A DNA stretch of 64,000 bases from Xylogone sp. PMI_703 (GCA_021399445.1 JAJTUQ010000004.1:806001-870000); one strand, 5' to 3'; shown: positions 50,564-62,764, counted from the first letter of the stretch. The notes: generated by a model from the letters alone, not told the origin. A program made the numbers and translations.

Positions 50564-51060
50564 AGACATTAAGTTATAAACATACTATTTGACTTTACCT
50601 AGAAGAAAATTAATAAAGTTAAAGTTATTTTTATATTTCCTTTTAATAAAAATGATTACCTTGTTATTAAGACTTAATGTATATTTATATTTTTACTTAT
50701 ACAGAAAATTAGCTATAAGATTAATTCCGTTGGATACTCTATAAAACAAATTAACGTTTTATACCTTAACGTTAATTCTTCATTTAATCTAACTTTATTA
50801 CTTAGATAAGCCAAGAAGATATATTTAATAGCCCTTAGAATAACTACTTAGTTAAGGAAGTTGTTAAAACCTTTCTGTAAAACATCATTAAATTTTTACT
50901 TTATTTAACTCTTCGATATTATTGAGTAAAATATACCTTAACCGACTTAGTTCTTGATGACTTGTAGAATCGAATTCAGATTAAGCTTCATAAGGTGATA
51001 TCGTCACGTAATTAGTTCTTTTCGAGAAATAATGATAAGTTATGACACGTAAATGAATTA
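50564..51060. other. A+T-rich, RIP-like DNA right of the LTR element
   Basis: Same character as 38331-39394; stops in all frames. Composition returns to normal at about 51.05 kb. Confidence 0.45.
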
Positions 51061-51066
51061 CGAATA

Positions 51067-51465
51067 TTGATCCCGAGCGGTAAAGATAAGGACGAGGAGT
51101 TTCTGTTTTTAGACTTTACCTATTCTGAACTAACCGTATACATATCGGACATATATGATCGAGTAATTGATATTCCTATTTTAAAAAGCATTAATCTTTT
51201 AAGTTTGTCTGTGCAAGATCTCCTGTACAGACTTGAACAGGATCTTGGTCGCCTTAGTCCTCGGATGTATTCTACGTCACAATTCAATCAATGGCATGCC
51301 AGAGTTGCAGATCTTCTCGTTTCTTTTATGCAGCATTCTTTTCTCGATTTTGCAGTAATTTTCGGTGGGCCGGTAGAGAGGGTGGCCGGTGGACCGGGAA
51401 TTACGTTAGACGAAGCAACTGTTAAAAGGACTTCACAGCATGTCCATAAAGATTGCAACCAGTAA
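51067..51465 (+). other. Unassigned open frame containing a pogo-like terminus
   Basis: 132 codons with normal composition but no recognisable domain and no ATG context of note. Bases up to 51406 (GTGGACCGGGAATTACGT, then TA) match the terminal repeat of the two pogo-like elements, but in a G+C-rich, apparently non-RIP form. The frame may be transposon-derived sequence running through this terminus. I do not claim a protein. Confidence 0.3.
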
Positions 51466-53212
51466 TGAGGTAATGTCAAATTCGCGAGACAAGAATAGCG
51501 CGGGTTTTTGAGGATCTGAAAGCATTGCCTCATATCTGCGGAAAGTCTGCAGCTGAAGCTCATGCAGATACTGGTAGCTCAACTTCACGAAATCTGTCGA
51601 AAAGACGTGAAACTCAAGGTGCTCGAACAACTTCTCCACCTGATGGGAAGAGATTGAATATATGCTCCACGAGAAACAGTCCAAGGCAAAGAGGCAAAGT
51701 CTGCCTTAGACGAGATTTTTGTAGACTTAGACGTGCTGACTGTATCTAGTCACCGACACCGGCGATTGGCAAGATGTACTAGATAAATCATAGGAACTTA
51801 GTGGGCAGGTAAGTCATAGCCCCAAGTACTAGGCGCATCGGCAGGTCGTTATTGTTTTTCGGTCAGCGGAAAGGGTGGCCGAAGAAGGCAGATATTGCGC
51901 GGAGCGTGAGAACACATGGTATTTTTTGCCTATAAGTAGAAGAAGTTCTTCTTCCGTAAAGTAGTTCAGCGCATGTTGTCCTTCTCTCCAAACTGATGTA
52001 AAGGCTGAGGAGGAGTATATCGCGTGGATGTCTGGGATTCATGTCGTGTGAGTTCAATAAATCGCGGACAGTGGTTCTTGATGCGGACTTTCTGACACGT
52101 TTTAGAGGATCTGTAGTAAGACGAGTTACCTCCGTTGTTAAGAGATATGTGCAGAGTCTAACAAGTATTTATAAGAAATCGCTCGGAGGGAGATGTTAAG
52201 CTACTATTAAGTGATCGACGGGTTATAAAAAGGCCCATGACCCATCGATTGATGTTTGATAAAAAATGATGGTGAAATATACGTTGGTCGGATGCTTCTT
52301 CTGTTATTAGGGAGGGTTTGTCGCTTCTGGTGGCTTGGGGCAAGGTAGGTTCTCTATTACACACGCCCTAATGTCTTTAGCAGCTAGAGCCGCCAAATGG
52401 GAAAGTTTAGGGTTGGCAGTTTCATGCCGCACCTCAGCTATCGTTTCGTAGCTCCAGTCGAGAAATTTCCTTGACTCGATTACTATTTAACATGGCTAAT
52501 TCTGATTACACGAAGTTATTCATCAAAATTATGTTGTTGAAGTTTGTGGATGGGTACATGCACAAACCCAGGGCAAAATAGAACCGTATAATTGTTTGGT
52601 TGGTTAAAGGATCTACAGCTACAATTTGGCTCTATATATACAAAGGTTTATGGCCGTACAACTCTGCTGAATTCCGATTATTCGGGTATATACTGCATAC
52701 AGTGGAGTCCTAGATGTATGCCCTAATATTCCCGTATGGTGGTATTCGGGAATCTTAGTGTAGTGGCAGAACCACATCCTTCAAATATTGCAACATATGC
52801 TCCGATTATGAAATCTACTTATTTAAATTGTAAATAATTAGGATTTAAGCTAAATCTAATGAAATTTAGCCGCCAAGCCATCGCATACAAGATGTTGACG
52901 GGAGCATATAAAGCCAAAGGTATTGACGCTTATGTTGCATTAGATTTTCGAAAATTCTTGACTGAGAGAATGAAGCCGATAGCGTTGCCCCATGAAGAAT
53001 GTCCGGAGTTAAATTATTGCTATTGAATATCCCAGGTGTATGCCGAGCAGATCCGTACTCATCGTAGCATTTAGGTTTATATCGTTCCAAGCCTGCATTG
53101 TATCAAGGTCCCAGTTTATAATCATCCCATCTGTAATGTTTGTCATAATTGCTTCATCGATCGTTGCAGGTATTTGAGGAACAATCGACGGGATAAACTG
53201 TTGGCTGTATAT
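51466..53212. other. Poorly coding stretch
   Basis: Short frames on both strands, no domain recognised. Possibly old transposon debris between the A+T-rich block and the bZIP fragment. Confidence 0.35.
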
Positions 53213-53460
53213 TTACGTCTGATTCCTCAGGCTCTGGACTTCTAGCTCTAAACTCTTCAACTGTTCGTTTAATTCTCTATTCTGTTCCTCTAACTCTTTG
53301 ACTTTTGCTTCCAGGCTGGCTATCCGCTCCTTATTCCTCCTCCAGAAATTACGTTGTAACTCGCGATCCTTTTGACGTTTCTTCTCCAATTTTTCCTTGC
53401 TGAGACGAATGACAGAGCGTTTACTTCCACGAGACCCAGGCTTGAAGATTCCTCTATCTG
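53213..53460 (-). pseudogene. bZIP transcription factor fragment
   Basis: A frame of about 82 codons begins after a TTTTACAG acceptor-like site at about 53460 and ends with TAA at 53213. It carries a basic region (KKRQKDRELQRNFWRRNKER) followed by leucine-type heptads (IASLEAKVKELEEQNRELNE, LKSLELEVQSL), the pattern of fungal bZIP regulators. I found neither a first exon joining in phase nor a downstream regulatory domain, so it is either one exon of an unresolved gene or a fragment. Confidence 0.5.
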
Positions 53461-54705
53461 TAAAATTTATTCCAAAGTTCAGGTTGCACCTGAGTCTATT
53501 TAGAAACAGGCCTTGCAGACTGAACAGCTTATTGGTCTCACGAAGTTAGTGATTCAAAATCCATCACTTCAAAGGGACTCTAGCTTCCATCTTATAGACA
53601 TGCTTACAAAGAAGGGAGGATTTACGGGCATTGTTGGAAAAGATTTCTATAAACGAAAGAGATGGACAGATTAAAAAAGTGCGGAAGACCTTGGTGGCGT
53701 TAATGAAAGAGAAGGAGCTTATTACTTTGTTCGATGACATTGAAAAAGAAAAGGCTCGTTGACGCATGGTTGGTTGCGACTTTCACAATTGTCATGACAC
53801 GCCCAGCCACCACTGGAATACGGGCACGACCCGCATATGGGCAGCTGGCCCATGAGGAGGATTCCCGAAAAATCTACAGAGTGTTAGGTTTAAGTTTTCA
53901 CCATCACCCTGTAGCAGGATTCTCACCAAAGCACAGAGACCAGACATAGGGCCGGCGAGGAATACCTAGCCTTTGCAGCAGGAAGTCGTTTACACCATCG
54001 GGTTCTAATGCTCACTTACACCGTGTATGCATATCGAATTGCCACGACTAATTAATAGACAGTCTACACCTGATAGATTCGCTATAAACAGCCATACAAG
54101 TAGGTCTATATTCAGGAGGTAGCCAGAGAATATTTACATTATTTTCTACTATCCATTGCTCTGATACTAGTAAAGTTGTTAAGAGCTTGCCGTCGGATAA
54201 GGTTACAGAGTTGATTGAACCGGTATGGACTCGTACTACATAGAGCTCTCTACTAATTGCAAATGAAAACTGACGATTGCCTTTAGAATTAGAGAGCTAT
54301 CCTTTGACCTCAAATCTATTGTAATTCAAGGTTATCCAAACATATTTAGCTAATTGATGTGTTTACTTCTGTTCTAATCCATTATTTCCGGCCGGAACCC
54401 CGCCCCCACCATCCGGCTCCCCGCTATGGGGAATAACTTTGCCCCGCATCTTAAAGGCGCCTTCATAATGTTTCGAGAGTATCACTACCTGAATATTTCA
54501 CGAGGTATATTTCTCTAGTGTATTCATGTATATTTATGAAGCATAGCAGTGGAATGCTATATGGTATCGGTTGTAAACTATTGGTTTGACTGCGGCTGGA
54601 CGAAAGCTGGTGATAACTATTCCACCCGTGGCACGATTGACATGACTCGCCCTAAATACCTATTCATCCTACGTATCATTACTAGCTCATCATTTTAGCC
54701 TCAGT
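53461..54705. other. Intergenic / unresolved stretch
   Basis: May include the 5' part of the bZIP gene. An open frame at 53734-53949 has no domain. Nothing else recognised. Confidence 0.35.
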
Positions 54706-56241
54706 TTAGGCAGACTTTTTACTCCATAAAGCCACTATGCTCGCAATTCCAGTTCGGCCAAATCCGTTTCCTTGAGCTAGAAGCAACAAATCCAATGCCT
54801 GTGAGCCCAGGTAGAGTGGACATCCAACTTGCTTGGCATCCTTTAAAATCAACTGCATATCTCTAACCAGATCACTGATATTTTCTCCATCTCCCGATTC
54901 TTTTCCTGTGGTTAGAAACTCGTACATCGACTGTGCGTATCTTTGAAGCATTCGGCTTGCCCCTGCTGCGTTGGTTGATAGCCTGAAAAATGTGTCGAAG
55001 TCCACGCCTAGACCATGGACCACTGCAACTGCTTCGGCGCATGCTAGGATATGGATTATCTTGTGAAGGCGTAGAACGAGATCCACGGAGGAAAGGCTAG
55101 AGTTCGATGCAGCACCTAGCGGGTCATTGTCTGCCGGCTTTGTTGACCGGGTATTAGCTGAGTCTTTCGCACTCGTGATTGGATCAGGATAGTACAGTCC
55201 AACAAGAGCTGCATCATCTTTAGGGCCGAAACCATGAGATAAACCATGTATGTATTGTTGTTCGGATATCGAGCAAAGTGGAGTCTGGAAGTATTTGTTA
55301 GCAAGTATATGAAGTGTAGCATACGGGATCAGACTTGCCGGAATGCTAGCCAGCCGGCAGGTTGAAGTTATTATTCCCTAATATTTGTCAGTCAGGAAAA
55401 GGTTTGTGCTATAAATGGCGGTGATCTGACTGTATCTTTAAGAATGATAGTTGAGGCACTAACGCCTGGGACGTAATCCTGCTCCAGCATTCTTGGAGTC
55501 CGGTTCTCATACATCCAAGACCAAGAATCGCTCGCTACCATTTTCTCGTACATCTCACGGACATCCAACCCAAGTCGCGCAGCAAATCCCATAACCTCAC
55601 TGGAAGCAAGGATATGGCAGCAAGCCAACACCTGATGAGCCATTTTCATGTTGCTCCCGGCACCTATCCCTTCCAAAATGAACAATTTTTCTTTGTCCGC
55701 CATTTCTTCGAGTAAAAATCGTCCCTTCTGGAGCGCTTCTGGCGAGCCCCCAGCCATAATTGAGAGGGTTCCAGCTGCTGCCCGTGCCGCACCTCCGGAT
55801 ACGGGACAGTCAATGAAGAATATATCTTCGCGGCCGAGATCCTTGAGCTGAGATTCAACGGCTTTAGCATATGTCGAGGGGACGGTCGAGCAGAGATAAA
55901 GAACAGTGCCGTTTGGAAGAGCTTCGAAACCGATACTGTTAATCTCTTTCTTGTGGACGCAATAATGTTTTCTCAATTGTCTTACCTTTCACTAATCCTT
56001 TATCGAACAAGACATCTTGTGCTTGAGCTGCTGTGGCAACCATACAGACATAATGTTGGATATCTTCTGCCGATGCTAGTAATGATGATGCTGGAGTACC
56101 CTTGGCATCTTCAAATCTTTTGACACTTCCTGCGAACACGTCGTAGCCCTTGACGGAATAGCCTTGTTTCACTAGATGGGTCGCCATTCCGAACCCCATG
56201 GCTCCGAGGCCGACGAAGCCTATCTTTGGTTTCGCAGACAT
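54706..56241 (-). CDS. 6-phosphogluconate/3-hydroxyisobutyrate-type dehydrogenase
   Basis: NAD-binding beta-hydroxyacid dehydrogenase, 454 residues in four exons: 55986-56241, 55431-55921, 55339-55377, 54706-55284. Seen: Rossmann motif IGFVGLGAMGFGMATHLVKQ, LYLCSTV, substrate motif FIDCPVSGGAARAAAGTL, catalytic-Lys region GAGSNMKMAHQVL, and a second helical domain with DDAALVGLYYPD. The ATG at 56241 fits the Rossmann start; the upstream extension in frame is leader-like but hydrophobic and unlikely. Intron 3 (55285-55338) begins GCAAGT; it keeps frame (54 nt), yet splicing it gives the family's ASIPTPLCSISEQQY, so a GC-AG intron with a 39-nt exon is likely. Resembles L-threonate-dehydrogenase-like enzymes; the substrate is not certain. 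Divergent from the isochorismatase gene. Confidence 0.87.
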
Positions 56242-57119
56242 TGTGAGTGATTTAGCAACGTGATACAAAAGAATTAATTGACGAATCGAGCAGCGAATAT
56301 GTAATAAAAGGGAGAAAAGCTCGTGGAGGAAGAAAATAATAAAAAATGACAAAAAGCTGGGAGGAAAGTAACCAGCGCGGGGCAAGTAATTGTCCCCTCA
56401 AGGCACGATGCGATCCACAACACCCTCCACCTAGTTCCGAGGCGCATCAATAACAAACGTAAAGCTCCAAACTAGTCCTTAAGTTCGGGTAATAAGACAC
56501 CGATATATCCACTATTAATCCACTGTTAGTAAACGCATGTCATTGTGCTGTAGTAATTCGGAGGACCTCCGAGGCTGAGGGGCCGTTAACGGACCTTGGC
56601 CGGGATTAGTGGGGTATATCAGTACGGCATCACAAGAATTTTAAACAATCCACAATACAGTGAAGTATTCAAGTATAGTTGATATATTATTAGCCGCATT
56701 ATTATTGGCTCTGGCCTGCGTTCATGGACAAGCCAGCATACCGAATGTCTTAAGATTCGCTGTCTTGGCTGTTTGCATGTACCCAAATCTTCTAATTAAT
56801 CTATATCACCAGAAATGGCCTTCTATTACTATTTGAACTATTGCACTGAAATTGTACTCAGAATATTCTTAATTTATCAATTGTACATTCTAATATTCTC
56901 CAGTGCAACTACTTGCGGCGGCTCTTATGAGGACTGGGAGATAAGAAGCTGGTGATTAGCGTCCATCCCACTGTTCATCCTACATATCTTATAGCTAGCT
57001 CACTGAAATTCGGAAGACTAATATGCAGGTACAGTTTAAGTATTCTAGCCATACTTCTTTGACAGCTCAGTGAATGAAGAGTGATAGTCCGTATCATAGC
57101 CATCCTTTCACGAATCGCG
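56242..57119. promoter_or_regulatory. Shared upstream region of the divergent dehydrogenase and hydrolase genes
   Basis: About 880 nt between two divergent starts, without a gene of its own. Contains the palindrome-like GGAGGACCTCC near 56562, a possible regulator site, unproven. Confidence 0.35.
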
Positions 57120-57800
57120 ATGTCGTCCTTCATCCCAGAATCACTTTTAGAGAGTTATGCTTCGAGTGGCTTCGCTCAATCGTCGTCGAAACGAGCGTAT
57201 GAAGTCGGACCACAGCCAGCACTCGTCATAGTCGATATCTGCTCTGCTTATCTGACGCCTGGCTCTTCCCTCTATACACCAGATCGCTTTGCTGCGGCGC
57301 TCGTCAAAGCAGAGGAGCTCATAACCTTATTCCGTCGGCTTCAGTTGCCCATCGTCTTTACAAAGATTGTCTATCGAACGCCTGAAGACGCAGGTGTATG
57401 GAGTCAGAAAGCCCCTGGTGCAATCAGCCATTTCGTTGGCAACAACCCCATGGGTAACTTCCCTCCTACATCCTCCATCTGCCGCCCAGATCCAACACGG
57501 GACGTGGAAATTGTAATAGAAAAGCAGTACCCTAGTTCCTTCTTTGGTACTCCACTGGCCTCAAGGTTAAACGCAATGCGCGTCGATACTACGGTGATCT
57601 GCGGCTTCAGCACCAGCGGTTGTGTCCGGGCTACGACTCTCGACGCCATGCAGTACGGATTCCGGCCATTTGTTGTAGGTGAGGCCTGTGGTGACCGCCA
57701 CCAATGGGTCCAGGAAGCCAATCTCTTCGACCTTCAAGCAAAATACGCCGAAGTTGTTTCAGTGGCCAAGTTGACGGATCTGCTTCAGAAGAGAAAATGA
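57120..57800 (+). CDS. Isochorismatase-family cysteine hydrolase
   Basis: 226 residues from the ATG at 57120 (the open frame extends upstream only with a GTG). The catalytic triad of the family is visible: Asp in ALVIVDICSAYLTP, Lys in IVIEKQYPSSFFGT, Cys in VICGFSTSGCVRATTLDAM. The family includes N-carbamoylsarcosine amidohydrolases, nicotinamidases and isochorismatases; the ICGFSTSGCVRAT context is closest to the N-carbamoyl amidohydrolase-like branch. Divergent from a beta-hydroxyacid dehydrogenase, an arrangement suggesting a small catabolic unit. Confidence 0.9.
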   Translation: MSSFIPESLLESYASSGFAQSSSKRAYEVGPQPALVIVDICSAYLTPGSSLYTPDRFAAALVKAEELITLFRRLQLPIVFTKIVYRTPEDAGVWSQKAPGAISHFVGNNPMGNFPPTSSICRPDPTRDVEIVIEKQYPSSFFGTPLASRLNAMRVDTTVICGFSTSGCVRATTLDAMQYGFRPFVVGEACGDRHQWVQEANLFDLQAKYAEVVSVAKLTDLLQKRK

Positions 57801-58409
57801 AGTTGTGTGATTCTATTCGGGCTAGAATCTGCGAGATTGGAGGGACTTGGCATGTGGAGCCGAAACAGCCAACACCGAAGTCTCAATAAACGGTTACTCT
57901 AATAGAAACATCTTACTTCTAGGTGGCGCTTCTCCTTAAAGGAATTCTAGGTATTGTGCATATCAATTCAGGGTCATGATGGCTCAGGCTGGAGCATAAT
58001 GAGAGGATGTATGTAAGCGTTGCAGGATTACCATGGCCTTGCTGCCCCCTTTCAAATATGCGAGCTATCTGAGAGGAATGAGCTTGTCCTTGGATACATT
58101 AAATTTAGAAGATAATTTTTAAACTAGAGCATACTTGCTTCACTGAGACTCTAGTCAAAATCAGCTTTAACATACGGGCTTACAGTTGACCACATATCTC
58201 ATTATATCCAATTGTCGAATGATATTCTTCTCAGTTAATCCCTTAAAATTATGTTCAAGAAAGTAAAATGTTCAACTATACTACAAAAATAAAGCGCAGG
58301 TCCCGATCCCGCGGTCAAGAAAGATATTTCCATTGTACACTGAAAGGGATCAACTCCTTCAGTGTGAAATCCACCTCGTCATTCTCCGGCATCTCATCCA
58401 TAGTCCGAT
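57801..58409. other. Intergenic stretch between convergent genes
   Basis: No feature recognised. Confidence 0.4.
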
Positions 58410-59826
58410 CTATGAATTACATCCTGGAATTGGAGTCGCATCAGCAGGAGTGACTGAGGTGATTGTCAAGGTGACTAGAGTGCTAATAATAGTTGTAAAG
58501 GTTTTGAGGACCGGCGCAACTGTAGTAGTAGGATGAGCAATATTGGCTGTTTGCGTAGTTGGCACCCTGACGATTGTGCTAAAAGTATTAATAGAATAGG
58601 TAGAAGACTTTGTTGAGAATGTACTGGAGCTACTCAAAGGCTTAGTCGAAGATGATACTGGCGGAGGGACGGGGTTCTTGGCATCATCGCCAAATATATC
58701 CGTCTGAGCACCTATATTGAAAGCACTTCGTCAACAAATATCCCTTTAGGACATACTCAACAAATCTGGCAAACCCTTACCATTCATATAACCCATACTA
58801 GTAGAATAAGTCGGAATCATATCACCTCGTGTGTAAAGAATGTTATTCCCCGTCTTCTGGAAGGCACCGATCATTTGTTTTGGCCCAATAACTCCAGGGC
58901 GAGGGACGAGGCTAGGAGTCTTTGGAATTCGTCCACTCTTAGGATTGATGATTTTGCATTTGTGGGCAGTCATATACATGTTCTGTTCTCCAAAACCCTT
59001 GGGCGCCCAGCTACATTATCCAGTTAGTGATCTCAAAAGGGGTGAAAACAGGGAAGAATCGAAAACTAACCCGGTAACGCAAATACACTCATCACATGGA
59101 GCCAAGTCAGGAATTGTGTAGTTGGCAAGACGCTCGAAAGGAGTCTCCGGCGCGATTGAGATGACTACCAAGTTGTCCATAGTCACATCATACACATTGC
59201 TCACGTAGGAAATGGCAATAGCTGTTCCAGCAGCAGTAGATTTGTTGGCTGCGTGCATGTTGGGCGAGCTTATACCTCCCGAGCTGCTTACAAGACCTTG
59301 AGCAACTACTTCTGGGTTCGTTGCTGAAAATGGTATGGGCCTTTCGTTTTGCTCTTTGCCATCAGCATAGAAGCCGGTAGAGTTGTATTTGGTAGCCCAA
59401 GGGACTGAGATCACCGAGTTGGCCTCGATTTCCCAAATGCCGAAAGGCTCTGCAAGGAGGCAGTTACGTCCTTTAGATAGAAACCTAGTTATTTGATTCG
59501 TCAGTATTGTTGTAGTCGAATTAGTAAATAGGTAAGGCTGGTGATCGTACCAACTGTCAAAGTCATGGTTGTGAAGAGGGTCATAGACCGCGGCAACATG
59601 GCCAGTTTCGCTTCTTAGATCAGTAGCGTTTTTGTGGGGCCCTTGATATGCATTCTGCTCATAGTTAGACCGTCTACTCTGATGGTTTTAAGGAATCAAT
59701 AAATATGTTGGAGTTTACCTCGGGACAGTACATGCCAGGAGTGTATGCCGCGAGATGAGCTGAGGTGAGTGGGATTGCGAAAAGAGTAGCTGTCAACAGC
59801 TTGTTAAATGAAAGTGATTGATACAT
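58410..59826 (-). CDS. AA14-like lytic polysaccharide monooxygenase, secreted
   Basis: Five exons fit in phase: 59719-59826, 59551-59654, 59071-59484, 58781-59010, 58410-58711, giving 385 residues. The signal peptide ends SA before HLAAYTPGMYC, so the mature protein would begin with His, the first ligand of the LPMO copper histidine brace. Family landmarks: SPNMHAANKS (second His) and AAGTAIAISYVSNVYDV, DNLVVISI, PDLAPCDECICVTGWAPKGF, NMYMTAHKCKI, GPKQMIGAFQKTGNN, and GYMNGAQTDIF. The tail is Ser/Thr-rich. AA14 enzymes oxidatively cleave xylan coating cellulose. At the place where AA14 relatives, as I recall them, have a Tyr-Trp pair (before FQ..GNN), this protein has Gly-Ala, so the axial tyrosine may be missing. 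No GPI signal is obvious. Confidence 0.75.
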
Positions 59827-60592
59827 CTCGAACGAAAGAGTGTAATCTAGGATATGACACTTGAAGAAGATCGAAAGTAGATCAACTACAGAGTAATGAA
59901 TGTATATTGCAAAGTGCAATGAAAGAGAGAATGTCTGGGAGAAGAGATTGAACTAAAGAAAGGAAATGCTACGGGAACTCTCAAAACATTTTATATCCCA
60001 ATGTGCCGATTCTCCTTTAAACTAACACATACCTAGAGATATGTTATACTCCTGAAACAGCGTTTAGCCTAATAGATGACTAGGACCTCGTATCTGCTAG
60101 TTCGGGACTAAGGTAATTGTGCAGGTCTCACTTTACCCTTCGGAAGGATTTAACGGGATACTCCCATCCCCAATGTCATAACTAATAATTGCTTCTCAGA
60201 TTTTCCAGTTACTCTTCTTATCTTTTCCTTTATATTCGCATCGAGCTATTCCTCAATGTCAAGTTCTTATAACGCCCAAAAATTCTAAAAATAAAATTCT
60301 ACAATATTACAAGTATCAAGTCAATAAGCCATAGTGTCGTGCTTTCAAATTCTATCTGTGTGTGGCTGCAGCGTGAATGAAATTGTGAATTGGCACCAAG
60401 TTTATAAAACTGAACATTAATAACGTAACCATCGCAGGTACCCTCACTTTACTATACCATAGCAGACTCACGAGTTCGTGCGTAATATCAGATATCTCAT
60501 GAGACTTCCCCCATAGCTGAGCACCTCAGCAACCTCTTTCGCCTCCGGAATGTGACCACTAGTTATTCTTATTCCAGGGTAAGATTTCTTGC
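59827..60592. other. Intergenic stretch upstream of the LPMO-like gene
   Basis: Promoter side of the LPMO gene and 3' flank of the HET gene. No other feature recognised. Confidence 0.4.
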
Positions 60593-62752
60593 CTACCAGC
60601 CCGGTCTCATTTCCTCATATAAAGGATCATTGAAAATATACGCGTTCCCAACAAACTCGTGATTACCATTTGCAAGCGGCCGCAAAATTGCAGGCGCGAC
60701 ATTACCGTTCAACGCCCAGATTTCATCACCCGCTTTTATGGAGGTCAAACCCTTGCCAAACCGGCCAAAGCTCTTCGTGATGAAAAGTGACGTTCCCTCC
60801 GTTTCTAAATCTTCCAGTGAGGTACCACTAAACAATGCTGTTACCCTAGCCTCAAGACTCTGTCTCTGCCCTCCTCCCTCGATATTGTCATCCAGGAGCT
60901 TCAGGAACTCGGCTTCGAGACCGGCTTCGACAGAACGTTCTATTGAAGAAACTGCTTCCTTCTCTATATACTTTATACAATCTTGTTTATCATCTAAGGT
61001 GACGGATGAAAGCAAGTCCAAATCGGGAAGGATTGACGTATACCACTTATGTGCCATGTGATGAAGATTGGCTACAACTTCGGAATACTCACTTCTTTTC
61101 TCAGACGTTACTTTATCCTGTAAAGAGAACATTGTCGCGAGCATTGCTGGGAGGAACAAACCAACTGCAGCCGGTGCCGGAGTCTGTGTCGCGAACCTAT
61201 CCATGATCAACGTTCTCCAAAGCTCTTCCACGAACGTATCTGACCTTTTTGAAATAGTTAGTAATGATGTCTGCGGAATTAGAGCATTCAGTCAAGAAAT
61301 ACAGCACGCTTCGAATAGCCAGACCTTTTTGTTCTATCGCTACATACAAGTTTCAAAAACCCAGTGACATTACCGACGTCAGCGACATCTAACACAGTTT
61401 CATAGCAGAAAGCATCTACAGTCAAAGTTAAATCGTTAGTTATAAGAATTTGCGGCTCAGATCTCCATAGCAGCTCTCCATGGCGTTGAGCAGTCGCGAT
61501 TTCACCATCGCGGATGAGCGTTTCCGCTGTGCTATAATCTGGACACCAAGACGGCAAGGGTTTGATTTTCTTCAATGTGCGATCACATACGAGGGAGAGA
61601 ACTTTGAGGTCATTCCGCCTACGGGTAACAAAAGATGTTGCATTTGCATATACTTGTTCAATAGGTGACAAGTAGTCCACTGTGAGAGTCGAGTCTAACT
61701 TTGATTCGGATTGAAACTCAGCAGTCATGGCAAGTATTCCATAGATCCTGTCATGAAGAAATGTCGAATGACTCTTGATGGTCATCATCATCGTTTCCAA
61801 GAAACTGGGCGTTATGTGGTGTCTATGTAGTCCCTCTCGTATATGAAAGAGTCTTGTCAGTGTGTTAGGCGTTTCGGTATAGGAACCTGCTTCAAACGGC
61901 TTTGGCAACGATAGCCGTGCGGAAACATCATCTCGTATGCGAGTACTGATGAGGCGAGCAGCCTCAGCTTTCTCTAAGAAGGCGCTCATACGAAGTATAC
62001 TGAGGAAGTTGCAATTCTGTGCGCCACATATGAGCATGACTTTACGAGCCAGTATGACCTCCTGAAATATCCATATTCTCGAAAAGTAGGTCCGGGATAG
62101 CAAGACTGCCAAGGATATGATTTCCTCGTCTTGAGCAGCGGCAAACCTAATACCGAACAAGTTCCTGAACTTTGTCGGATAATATCCGTCGAGATACGCA
62201 CTCCGGAGCTCTGCACTATTGCCCCATTCACTACTTACGCGCAAGGCCAACCGGGTGTGACTGTCACCTTCACCCAGCCAGGCGATACATAACTCAGCTT
62301 GCTTATAGATGGTGCCCATCATGGGTACCTGGATTGATTTCTCATCAAAGTCCTCTTGATCGATACAGAGAGCATCAATCCAATAGTACTCCATGTTACC
62401 CAATGGTGAATTCCCGTTCTCAATGAACTCTGAGTAATTCGGGTCGCCTCTATAACCACGGGCAAAATGATTTTGCATCAATCGCAGTTGACGTAAGGCC
62501 GCACGGAGGTTGCGAGTGCCTAGCAAAACAAGGTCTTCACATATAATAGGAAAACAACGCGGCTCGTTCGTGAAGATATTCCAAGAAGGATCTACCACTG
62601 GTGTCGGATTTCCCCAGGTATATGAAAGAGTAGTGAAATTGGGACATGATGACAGTGGGAATTCGTACATGGAAACCCGGATCGGGTCTGTGGCATTTTT
62701 ACGCTGCATGTCGAATCCATCACACGGATCATGAAGTTGCAACAGTCGGATG
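60593..62752 (-). CDS. HET-domain protein, 5' end truncated by transposon
   Basis: Heterokaryon-incompatibility (HET, PF06985) protein. Exon 61348-62752 and exon 60593-61270, joined by a 77-nt intron (GTATGT..CGCAG), about 690 residues visible. The HET domain is clear: FTTLSYTWGNP, YYWIDALCIDQEDFDEKSIQVPMMG, AWLGEGD, and YFSRIWIFQEVILAR. The C-terminal half contains WRTLIMDRF and ends in a typical closing module (FGRFGKGLTSIKAGDEIW; GNAYIFNDPLYEEM). No ATG precedes the HET domain in frame: reading upstream (CIRLLQLHDPCDGF) the frame enters the hAT terminus at 62753 and meets a stop. The first in-frame ATG gives MQRKNATD, which would remove only about a dozen residues, so a shortened protein could still be made. 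HET proteins trigger cell death after non-self fusion. Confidence 0.85.
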
Positions 62753-62764
62753 CAGTGTGGGGAA

